From positions 32,772,283 to 32,836,282 of the forward strand of contig OU612066.1 of assembly GCA_914767715.1 (NCBI GenBank): a stretch of DNA of 64,000 bases. Direction: 5' to 3'. Under the pieces are notes generated by a model. That model worked only from the letters and a program-made list of their open reading frames with translations, was not told where the DNA came from and searched no databases. The stretch comes from Membranipora membranacea (taxonomy: Eukaryota > Bryozoa > Gymnolaemata > Cheilostomatida > Membraniporidae). Position numbers and translations under genes: made by a program. Each line of letters begins with the position of its first letter. Position 1 is the stretch's first letter. Positions 1-12,273 of this stretch are shown piece after piece.

Positions 1-278
1 GTTTGTGTCTTGCCTGGATGGAATCAGGTGGGATAACCGATGTATAGGGTTATTTATGACCTTGGCACTGTAATCAGAGCAGAGATTTGACATGAATACT
101 TCGAGTGCAGGCAGCTTAGCCACTATGAGGCGTTCGTCATAATGCTCGGTATGGGGATATATCAGATTCAAGCAGCGTCGTTGGATGCTCTCTAGTTTAA
201 GTATGTCCTACCGAGCTAACGATGGTAACCATGCTTGGCAGGCATATGTAAGCAGCGGTCGAATGATGGTCATGTAGT
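1..278 (-). mobile_element. LINE reverse-transcriptase C-terminal remnant
   Basis: The reverse strand from about 278 down to base 1 reads as the end of a non-LTR retrotransposon reverse transcriptase. It has the typical 'IIRPLLTYACQAW' segment, followed by a 'LKLESIQRRCLNLIYP' segment and a tail rich in conserved hydrophobics. One in-frame TAG sits between the two segments, so the copy is dead. It runs off the left edge of the window. The family (CR1/Jockey/L2-like) cannot be settled from this short piece. Confidence 0.75.
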
Positions 279-2549
279 ATGTATGTATGATGTTGTATAT
301 ATTGCTTATGGTATGATAGTTTGATATTTCAATTATGTTTTGAACAGGATGCACAATTATAGAATGTACTTGCAATCAAAATAGCTTCTAGTTCATTCGT
401 ACTATGCCCCAAGGACTTATATAAGCATATAAGGACAACAAACGGAAAGTACTCTTGAGCTTCAGAGAATTTCCGGTCCCTGTCTTGCGTTCTGAAGAAA
501 CAATTGAAATTTGAGCACCGTAGTTAAAGTTCGTTTGCTGTGTGGGCGTGCAGTTGTTCAAAGTATGTTGCAACGATGCGATGTTATTAGAGTTCACAGC
601 ACTTATTACAGACGGTACTATGTTTACGGCATGTGCAAGAACAGGAGCCGAACTCTAACACAACAAACTGTTTGCCATCTCATGAAACTCGGTCATCGGT
701 TACAAACCCATTATAACATAAGCATCCTCCAACAATACTAAAACACACATGTCAATAACTGAGAAATCTCAACACGATTAAAATTGAATTCTCAAGATGT
801 TATAAAATTGCTGCCTATTGAAAAATCAATGGTTCTGTGGCCATACTGGCAGCTACCACGCAGTTATGAAATGCTGATTACACATGATCTCTACTAATCA
901 CACATCATCTCTGACATGACGACAACATCTCCTGTATTTTATTATACCTTCCTCGCTGACGCTGCCGGACAATAAAAGTGTTAGTTGGCAGAATCTCATA
1001 ATCTATCCATCGTTTAAAAAAATAGGTGTCATGTATGCGTGTAAAAAGATGATCATCCATCATCATTCTTGAGATAACAGCTATACGAAACGGCTCACTC
1101 ACTCATTTACTACACCATCACTGAAAGACTTTTTGTGCGGTGCATCAGGGCACACAGGTGATCTTAGTGCTAAATGGCATTATATCAGCTGATAACATAT
1201 CGAGTTATCCCACCTCGCCCACATGAGAGGCATGCATAGCTATCTCATCATCTCCATAAATTACACTGAATTTGTGCATATCTGGTGCTGCATTAGGTTA
1301 GGTTATCACCTGCCTTAGGTGTGCATTCCCAATAGTGTAGCTAGGTCATCACCAATTAAAATCAATAAATACACTTAAAAGGAGGATCTTAAATTTATAG
1401 CCAGTTCTACTTTTTGTCCTTTACGGCTGTTGCTTTGAAGCAATTTTTGCTATTCTTTGCTTTCCAATAGTGTAAACTGTTTATACGAGCAGTTATTTAT
1501 CTCCAAGATTGTCGGCACTCCAAAATTCTGTCCAGGGCAGCTCACCAAACAATCTACATTGTATCAACTTGATCATTCAAACTCTTGTAAGTTGAGATTT
1601 TCGCATCGTGAATTCTCAACTCCCTAGGCTAAGCACTTAGAAGGTTTTCAGTCCCGATCGACTCCTCGGAGTATAGCTAGTGTCGTCGATACGGTCAAAT
1701 TTAATATTTCTTTGGATGAAATAGAGTTTTGGGGTAGAAGAACGGCTATTGTATGACCCCTGGGGCCAAATTTCTATTCATCATAATCTAATGCAAAGCT
1801 TCACCATATGGACAAATCATCACTTGACTAATCATCACATGGCTAACAACCTAACACTTATTCCCTGATGGATTGAGATACACCTAGGGCTACTCAGGCT
1901 CGAACTGGCTAATACCGGCTGACTTTGCTTAGTTTTAAACCTCCATACTGTGTTGTATGTTCTTACACCCTTGAGTAGTTTCAACCCCCTCTGACGGCCT
2001 CCAAGACAGGGGACAATAGTCGCTGTCAGTGGTCAATTTATCCTGTTTAAACTTGGTAGAGGTTTTGTTCTAGGGAGTTTTATGTTTATCAGAATCAGAT
2101 CTACCTTCAGTTTGTACTAGACATGTCATATGTACATATGAGCTCTTTTTTTATGTCATTCTTGCTTTGTAATGAGGAGGTTAACTTTAAGGGTACCTTA
2201 CATTTCCCACCCTCCCAACTCAGCTAGCTAACATAATATCACCACCAAAACTAGCTTACCGAAGCTGTAGCTAACATTTACTCATCTACAGTACATGTAT
2301 ATCTCTTACACAACAATTTCCCATCATTGATTCAATCCTTCCGAGGTTGGGCCTTCCCAGGTTGGATTCCTTGTATGGGTCAGTATGACTTGGAGTTAAA
2401 CTCCTTCTTGTCTTTTTCTTTGTACTCAAGCCCATCTTGATATCGTCAGATATTTCTGGGCTAAAATTTCCATTCAAAGATTCCGGAGATTTTTCTATTG
2501 GAACATCTTTTACATATTCATAACTATTATTCAATTTTGGTTGTTACAG
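279..2549. other. No gene recognised; possible upstream region or intron of the F-BAR gene
   Basis: Only short chance reading frames are visible. The first F-BAR exon I can see starts at 2550 in phase 1, so at least one coding exon lies further upstream, here or off the left edge. I could not locate it. Confidence 0.4.
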
Positions 2550-5500
2550 TCACAGACTTTGTGAGCAAATTTGCTCACGTTTATGAAAGCTTTGCTCAGG
2601 AGCTGCAAAGCCTGGTAGATGTATACAAACAGAAAACCTCTGACTATGGTAAAGATATTGAAGGGTAAGTTGCAAAATGTGGTTCATCATCACAGGCCCC
2701 ATCGTTAATAATGGGCTGAAAACAATTTGACGAGAAGGCAAAGTTGTTCTCAGTTTCAGGCAGGTTGGAACTCTCCTGGGGTCCCAAAAATCCTTAAGTC
2801 TGTGGAATACAGTGAGATTTTGACCTTGGACCTTCAGCGCTTTTATGTCGAAAGCCCAGCCCTCTCACATACTAACCCCCGTCCCTCTTCAGTTGTCACC
2901 CAATTGTAACCCTGCATCAACTTGTGTTTATTGGAATATATCAGTAATTTTTGGAGTTGTCTGCTCTTGCTGTTTTTCTTAATTTAAAATTAAATAAGTT
3001 GTATTCCTCATCAGACATTTATAAATTAATTAAAGTTTTGCATTCCGTAAAAAATTCTTAAAATTATCACCACCATTGATTACATGTTTACATATCATAA
3101 TTTGGTTTCCAGCATACCTTTGCCTGCTGTAAGTAAACCAGAGCAACAAAACTATTCATAGCTCGGTAATATTCTGCCAGCCTACATGCATCATTGTTCA
3201 TTGGCGTTATGTAATAAACCTAGTTTTTTTGCAGATGCTCGCACGAGCAAAGTTCACTACGCACTGCCTGGGAGACTTTACTACAGGAGATTATTACTGA
3301 TGTGAAGGTATGTGATGTTCTTGTGATTGCAAAGTGTGTGGCATGTATAATAGTTTTGATGATGAGACTATTAATAGATTGATCTGGAGTGTCAAAAGTG
3401 TTTTTATCTGCAGTGTAAGTAAGGCCAGCTATTAATGGCAGTCTCCACTACCATCCCCTCCCCGATTGAAACACCTGCTCCAGTAACCCATGCTAAAGGC
3501 CAGCAAGCTCAACAAGCCCAACCCCTCACCTCTCACTGTGATAAAGGATTTCACAACTTGGAGAAAACAACTCCAATGTGGTACCTACTTTTATTATTCT
3601 TTCATGCAAGGAATAATAAAATATTAGATTTTCACTGTTTCAGTTAAAGGCAGCTTATTTGCCTCATATCAAACAAATATATGCTGCCTTTCTCTAATGT
3701 CTGTTTTCAATTTGATATGCTGTTGTTGCCTTCGGCTAAATCACTCAAAGTTTTATACACTCTGCCCACTTGAGTTCAATCATCCATAAGCCGGACCAGC
3801 AGTGAAGATCTCATAGATTATATGTGTGGCTATCTCAGGTCTATTGTTACAATAGATTGATAATCAGGTGATAATTAAGACTGACTTTAAGGCATCGGCT
3901 CCTGATTGCTAATTCACTATCTGGAGGTTTGGAACAATTGTTTTTAGTGAAAAAATGTGGAGGGCCTCTGAGCTTTTGTTAAAAAGAACAATGAGCTGAT
4001 ATCAATTAATTACACTGATGGTATGAGGCGTTGGCTTTTTACTAACACTGTACGAAAACATTACTTTAACGGTCTGTCATGGAATGAATAAACCGTTTTA
4101 TGAACTATTAGATATGAGTTACGTGGAGGTCCCAAATAACAGAAAATGAATGAAGTTGCTAAATTACACTTTTCACTACACCCAATATCAACATCTCATT
4201 TCAGGTGCTTTCTGGGGTACATATACTTGCTCACCCTTATAGTCTAAGTGGTCAGATAGTTTGTGGCGTTACATTATCAAACCTTTCTTTCTTCATGTTT
4301 GAAGATGAAATCCCACAAACTCACACATACACCCGTCTGATCAGTCAGTTAGACTCTCCAACCCACTGTCCTTTCTTTTTATTATGCATAACGGTCGAAA
4401 CCATAATTTGTTATAATTAAGAATTGTCTACCCCTGTACAAAAGTGGGACATAGTTCCACAAATACTGGATGCTCTTTGGAGATTGCTATTCTCCTCAGC
4501 ATGGCATATCAACCTATAGCGTAGTAAAAGTAATATTATCTGCTGTATTGGTTTGTTACCACATACTCCGTTACCCGATGCATATTGGATATCTGTAACT
4601 TCGAAAGACCGAGAATTGATTGCACAGACAACCCACATTTCCATTTTCAAACTAACATACTTCCTCTGCTCTAAGTGACCATTTCAAATTCCATGATTAA
4701 TGGCAAGGCTATCGCTAAGTTCTTAACCACATTCACCACACCAGCAGTTTTGCTTGATGACTGTTGGAACAGGTGCTTCCTGGCATTATTAAAAGAAACA
4801 TCACAAAATCCATTTTTGTTTTAAAACTTTAGAAAAAATGATACTTTGTATGGACTTGACGCTTCCCCCTCATATTCAATACCGAGGCCATTGTGCAGAG
4901 AGGGGGAGGGGGGCGATAGTCTGAGGGGGGCTCAGACATTGTCACCTGCAGTATGATGAGCAATTGACAACACAAAGGAGGTCAACAATACTGTCTACTT
5001 TATACACCCATTGGCCTAGAAACAGCTTTTACAAGGCTTCGTTGATACTGATACCTGAATGCAAGAAAGGTCCAAAGCCATAAATAGGCTCCTACTCAAT
5101 AGCCGAATGAGTATTTGAATGCACTTTAATTATAGAGCTACACAGACTTTGCTGCAAAGGTGAACAAAGCAGGATATAGCAGAATGCTGGAGATAATAGC
5201 TTGCAAAAAACTCCACATGAAGGAAATGTACAACTTCAGGCAGAATATGGACACTATGTTAGACAACTCCGAAGAGTCCTTGCACAAGGTAATGATTAAA
5301 TTGAGCCATCATCATTCATATCTTAGCAAGCAATTAATCTGCATCGATATCAGGTTAGAAACTAATTAACACATAGCCATCATGAGAATTTGTACAGACC
5401 ATTAGCTACCTGTAAACAACATAGGAAACTTGGCTTGAGCTAATTCAAGTGTGATGTCAATTTTGACCTTAATGAACTACTATAAATTATTCTTCTCTCA

Positions 5501-8500
5501 ATTTTTCTCTAAGTTTTTTTAAAACTTATAATATTTTGAATTAGAAATTGTCCACTTCTATGACTAGGGGATATAACTCTAATTATCATGGCAGCAAATC
5601 TTAAATTAACAATTTGGCCTATAGTAACATCATTCTTAGGTCCAATAAAACTAGTCCTAATGATAGCTTCCTATTGCACTGATTAAGTTACTTTGGGCAA
5701 GTTTTTGAAAGACCACCAAGCAAACAGGGACATCTGGGAATCTGAGAGGAAGAGGCAGAAGTAAAGCAATAAATGACTACTCATTTTCTTTATGTATTTT
5801 CGCCTTTTATTTTAGCTCAGGGTCGAACTCCGACAGGAGAATCATGTAAGACATGTTTTGGTTTCTTCGAACCCCTAAAAATAGTAATTATCACTCAAGC
5901 AGCGGCACTAAATAACAAGACACTCCATCGTGTCTTAGCACTATTGATATTGACACACCCTGTGGGCTCTTAGTGTAAATTTCTCACATCTAACTCATTG
6001 CTATTGCTAAATTTGAATTGCTCATGGCACCTTTACTTGGAAGTGAAGGTTATGGTTTCATATCCCCTTATCCTGATTGACGATAAAAGTTCATATTCAA
6101 ACCAATCCTGCACGCTGTTATCACTCTTTCTTCACACATTTAGCTTTCACACTTTTCGCACCCCTAGCACACTGTTGTTATTGTGCATATGCCAGATCTA
6201 TATCTTGTTTTACTCATCAGTTTGTAAACCTCTGCTTGTTGTACCTGAGTCATCAGCTTCACCAATATGACCTTGTGATACATTTTCCATTGTTGTTCAG
6301 GTTCGTATACGGCACAGACAAGAACTTCTTTATTGTTTACCCTCCTGCAGCTTCAAAGCTTCTTTTGTACATTGCGACTTACAATCTTGGGCGGCACACT
6401 CTACTGCGACTGGGTTATTTTGAGATGGTGAAAGTTTGCTAAACATATGAAAAAAGAATGGAAAAATGGAAATGATAGTGAGAGCGCTTTGTTCACAGAG
6501 AAACTGTTTCTTTATCTGTTATTTAACAAAATGGAAGCATTTCCTGTCTCAGGTAAAATGAGGATGAATTGGTATGTTGTGACACTCCTTGTGGAGACAA
6601 ACCTCACATAAAATATTGCCCCACATTTATTTGCAGAGCTATGACACACATAGACAACATTTTATGGTGGATGGTAATGAGAGAAAAGACAGGGCGTTTG
6701 CAGCATGCGCCGGAGCACATAACGAGTATATTCTAGAACTAAAGAGCACTAATAAACTGATTGATCAGTATCACTCGCAGGCCCTCCCCTGGGTACTAGA
6801 AGTAAGTTGTTTGTTCATTTCACCTTCCATCCCAAATGTGATGTGATGTAAGGTTTCACATTGCAATTTTGTTGTCGATTTTTGAGCTAGAGATCAGGCC
6901 AATGCATAAAAGCATGAACTGATCCCCCATCAAGGACACACACATTTTAGCACATTTAATGTCTCATGGCTGGTAAACAAACCTTGTATGAAGGACTTGT
7001 ATTTAACTAGAGGTCATTTTTTAGTTGGTAAAGAAATGATGTCGATTGATTGAAGCAGGTCCCAAGCTCTCTGATTGAAGCAGAGAGTTCGGTCCCAAAC
7101 ACCCTGATTGAAGGTTGTGAAAGCTTTACGTTACCTAAAGAGGGTATTTGTCCTCTCTCCCTTCGGTATAAGACAACTCCCTGCTGGCTTTTTAAATCTG
7201 TATTGGCTCTTTTCTCAATATCAGAGTGACGAAATTTTGATAAATTCACATTTTAGAACATTGTTGGTGGAGATATTTATCTATTTTGCCTTCTTCTGGA
7301 GATTTTTGTCCCGTGTCTGAATGTATTTCCACGTCTACAAGCCTCAACATTCCTCCATACGTATTCATCTGAGGAATATCAAGGAGGTTTCAACAAGCTA
7401 TATATTATAACTGTCAGGAATTGTCATTATTTTCAGGAATTAGAAACGGTTCAAAAAGACACTAGCAACGCAGTAAACTCAACCATACAGAACTTAGCGC
7501 TCCTTTCTGTGTCTAAGGTACGGAACGATGTATAAATAATAGCTTTGTGTACAATTTGTACTTTATTTTTACCTCATGGCATACGATCCTAATCATCCGT
7601 GTTTAGCTGTGTCTGTATACACTTTGAGCTTATTATGAATGGCAATGGATTAACAATATAGAAACATCTGTTGAGTCTGTTCTAATAAAGTTATGATCGG
7701 CAGCATTGGTTCAGCCTCCAGATATAAGTCATCAACACGTCAATGCGCTACATGCTCTCACTGGACAACTCCTGCTGCCTGAGAATATTTAGTAAGGTGT
7801 GACCGAGGTTCACTGAATTAGGCTGATGCACCTATTTCTACGATTAAGGAAAGATTTAAGAACCCAGAAAGGTGCTAATCCTCTATCGTCACAAAGAATC
7901 CATAATAACAGTATTTTACGTCATTGGGTAAAATACACTCATCACTTTTCCCTTACCTAGTTTTATCCGGTTGATCAATGGGTTTTTCATGTTTCTGTAT
8001 CCGTTTATGCAAATCATGATGGAATTTTTTTTATTTATGATACAGGCGAGAGATCAGGTGCATAGGTACGACGGCGTGTTCAGTGTTTGTAAACAAGTGA
8101 GCATTAGTTCAGATTTACAGAACTTTGTCAAGAATAGCAGGCCTAAGAACGGGGAAACTGAAGAAGATGATCATCGGCCTCGGCATCATACATTCAAACC
8201 TGTACTACAACATCCAGACACTCCCGAGGTAAACATCTAAACTTAATATGTTTATTCAAACTGTGTTCACTTTTTAACCCCTCTTTATAACTCCTCGTAG
8301 GATGTATCAATACCAAACACCCAGACCCAAATTTTGCATCTATTTTCTTTGATGTATTTATAGTTTTGTTTTACACCTTGGGCTTAGGTAAAAAGTAGTG
8401 AGGTCAGCATCTCAATGTCAGCAGTTTATACACGGCCATGTTTATTGCTGATATGGGAAATTTTGTGTTGCAGTGCTTACAAAAAGGGGAGATAATATTT

Positions 8501-8625
8501 GATAAGGTGGTGGACAGCTCGATCAGAGCTAAGAAGCAATGTCTATCAAAGGAAGGCTCAGAGTTAGCCAGATTTATCGGGGAACTCGATGACTCTATTC
8601 TCTCACTGCAAAATACTCAACAAAG
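2550..8625 (+). CDS. F-BAR domain exons of the adaptor gene
   Basis: Eight exons encode about 284 residues of mostly amphipathic helix. Phases run 1, 0, 0, 0, 0, 0, 0 and 2 in order. Recognisable elements are the FCH-like start (TDFVSKFAHVYESFAQEL), a conserved tryptophan in 'TAWETLLQEI', the 'IIACKKLHMKEMY' helix, and 'AHNEYILELKSTN' of helix 3. The block closes with a 'HHTFKPVLQHPDTP' segment in the place where F-BAR proteins of the FCHSD/srGAP group have a 'F-P' motif. The exon at 5816-5845 is only 30 nt. The final exon ends in phase 2 (AG|gtaagt) and joins cleanly to 11185 (G|TTG). Confidence 0.78.
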
Positions 8626-11600
8626 GTAAGTTCTAAGCAGACAAAGTCTCCTTTACTGTTTGTATATGGTTTGAAGCCCTGTGACTGCAGATAACAAATA
8701 ATACAGTTAAAACTTGAAAAATGGTATAAGTATCGGCCTCCTCCAAAAAGAGATATTTGCCAAAATAAAATGACATGCTAGTTTTGCAAGTTAGACCAGT
8801 CCAACAAAAAAAAACAAAAGTAATGAAATTTAAAGTGAAAATAAAAATTCTCAGCCTTTGCCTGCACCTGTTATGTCTTTTCCGATTCAATTTGACCACC
8901 AAAGATTACAGACAACCACAAAGTGTCACACAGTCTGAGGCCCCAGTCTTTTGTCCTTGTACGACGCCCCAACCTCCCTTCGCTGAGAAGAGAGGAGAAG
9001 AGAATGTGTCATCCTGCTTCCTTATTCAATAAATGGATGTGACTTTATGAGCATTTTAAAAGCCTAAAAAAGAAATTAAATTTAACTCTGATGATGATGA
9101 TGATGCGAGCACTCCGTCCAGCCATTGACCAAAGGTCAATGGTTGACATATATTACAGCTTTTTTTATCCTCATTTGATATACGGATTAGAGTTCTGGGG
9201 CCACACAAGTGATAGCCAACTACGACCAATACAGACTTTACAAAAAAATGCTCTGCGAATCATTAAGGGAATCGGACCAGGGGGTCACAATTCTAGTCAT
9301 TTTAAAAAAACTTAAAATCATGCCATTGCAAATGCTTTTTGAATACAGAACTTTAATACTTTTATTAAAATCATATCCAATTCAAGATATTTTAAATATG
9401 AAAACAAACCATGAGTACAACACTAGATCCAACAAACTTAAACTTATTAAGACCAACTACAAACGAGGAGAGAGGTCCTTGTTGAGCAATGGCATATCCT
9501 TGTTCAACAAGTACCTTTTGGGAGTTTGGACGGGGCCAGGGTGCGATCTCACAGTTGGGCTGGCAGGGCGTCTCTGGTCGTGCGGTGGATAGCGGGTACG
9601 GTGGGCATGTTTTGTCTGGGCTTGTCATGATGTTCGTGTGGTGTTATTGTAATTAGTTGGAGGGTTGGCCGCCACTCTAGTTCACAGACTATCTGGCTGA
9701 CCCATGCTTTTATTCACTTTCTTTGAACATTTATTTCTCTTAATTTACAATGTTTCTTTATAGCAAAATACAACATACAAAAAAAATGAAAAATTTTAAT
9801 TGTCATATATGCATTTATAGGGTTTTGGGGAGATATGATTATTGGCTTTTGATTTCCAATTATTAATGTGTCAGCTTTGTGTCACCCGCCTGCATCATAA
9901 TCTAATGACAACGTGTATAGTTAAAAACGGATGCAATAATTCTTTTCCGCTCACGAGAAATTCATGACCTTGCAGGATACCTAACAAGTCTTTCTCTGAA
10001 TATCATGCCTCTCTTAAATGATATCTACCCAGTACATTGACCAGCCGCAGATCCAAGGTGATGTATGATTGTTTAAAGCAGTGGTGTTCAATGATTGACC
10101 GAGATATAGATTTTCTCACATACTAAGCGGAAAGCCGGTAGTGATTGATTATCAGCGAGATAGATAGGTGTTCATCAACTGCACAGCGACTGTAAACAGG
10201 CTTATTAGTATGAAACATATGCTTAACGCTGACTCTGATATACAAACCTTGGAAATGTTACCACACTCCACTGCTATAAGCTTCATCTCAATGTTGAATG
10301 CAATTAGTAACATTGAATCAAAATTAACTTTTTATATCATTACAGCCAATAGACAACATCTTGCTAACTAATTGTGCCTATATTCAAATAACAACAAATG
10401 AACTGCAACTGGTTATATCTCATAACCATTTATTGAGGTATAATATTTTGGAGGTATAATTTCAGCCGCTATGTAAATCAAATTAGATCAGAAAAGAGGT
10501 GTAACGTTCTATTAAATACCATTTGGAGTTAGACTGTCTTTATCTAGTACCTCTAAAAATGTTCCGAAGAGGTAGTAAGAAAAACTCGGAGAAGGTCAAT
10601 ATGGAGGAAAACTTAGACCGTGACTATGAGACTCTTGCTAAGCTGATGGAGTTACAGAAACCGAGAAATTCAGCTCCATCCTCTCCTAAGGAAACGCTGA
10701 CACGGAAACAGTCGCTACTGGCATCCAAACTTACAACGGGTGGTAATGGTGAAAAATGTTCGGGTCTTGATGGAAAGCGTCACAAACGACCTTCAATCCG
10801 TCGAAGGTCAACTGGAATCACGCAGGAGAAGACACACGGGCATACTGACTTAGCACGCAGGCAGTCAGAGTCTGCCACGCTCTCTAAGCTAACCAATTGT
10901 GAGATCGATACTAAACCTACAGATCTATACAGAACGTCTAGCGTGACTAGTCTACCTCCATCACCAAAACTTTCCTCAAGGAGGAAGACTCTATCAGCAA
11001 ATACTGATAAGGATATAAAATTAAGTCCAAATGACATCCGCATTCAGCGATTACAATCCAATAGCCCTTGTCAGTCACAAACCAAGCTGGATAAGGTCGG
11101 AGTCAAATCACGCTCGCCCCTCATGCGTCGTCATTCAGAGGTAGGATTCAGTCTATGATATATTATATTTCATTTTTTATCCAGGTTGCTATCAGCTAAT
11201 AACTTTAATCAGCTCTACAGTGTTCAGGCTGATTTATGCCGACAGAAGAAAGATCTACACATTTCCAAGATGCGACAATGTGTCGTACAAAACCAAGTAA
11301 GGTCTTCTTTAGCATATATACAGATATTTGATATACATGTGTTTTCTTGCCTATACATCTAACTACCAAATTGTTAAGTTCAAAGTGTTTGGAGTTGACC
11401 ATTCCCTATTTGACATACGTTAAAATTAAACGCAGACTTCAGTTCAACTCATAAGCCAGTAAAATATGTCTTTGTGGTAAAACATTTACAAAAGTTCCAG
11501 CACCTTTTGCTAGGCCGGGGTGTAATTGAAGTCAAGAATTTAGATCTTCTTCACAGGATCATTTTTCAGCAGAGTGTCTGTTTTTCATGTCCAATCACTT

Positions 11601-12234
11601 ACGTCTCTGGTTGGAAAATATCCAGCGGTGTTTTTCTGTTATTGTGCAAAATTTTACCATGTTTATTATTAATTAGTAATGGGAGCTTGCTAGTCTGGGA
11701 AACAATCCAAAGTAGCACACAGTTAGTTAATATAGGAGGGCTTATCACTAAATCAGACAAGAACATGACGCAGTATGAGTATCGTTTTTATTTTTCCTTC
11801 CGACACATATTTGCGATGAGTCTGTTTTCCATCCCATTCCTGTTGTAGGTTTATGGAATTCTCAGTAGGTTTAACACAATGAAGTGTTACGCTGAGCATA
11901 CTTCTCCATTGTAAAACCTTTCCGAAAGTATTCACAATAACAATTTCATCTGATTGCTATCTAGCATGTTAATTGGTTGTCCTTAAGCTTCACAGAAGTT
12001 ATTTCCCTACCGGTCTGCTTCTACGTCAGACATGAAGCAGATTAGTAATTGTTGAGACAAGCCACAATGCTGCAGGAAAAAACCTATAAGCGCAGCGTGT
12101 AATCCCTATATCCGTCTAAATGCACTTAGTTCTTTATATATATGGCTCAGAATTTTGTTTACGCTAAGAAACCCACTTAGAATCAGGTGATGATGTCTTA
12201 ACCCATGATGCTCACTTTGTAATTAACATGTAAA

Positions 12235-12273
<39 letters not shown>

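Noticed and set aside
6300-6565. Frames between F-BAR exons 5845 and 6637 (one reading FAKHMKKEWKNGNDSES)
   Set aside because: The exit phase does not match the exon at 6637, and 5845 joins 6637 directly in phase.
10457-10500. 33-nt segment with AG and GT borders before the serine-rich exon
   Set aside because: It keeps phase but its donor (gtgtaac) is weak, and it does not solve the splice to any later exon.
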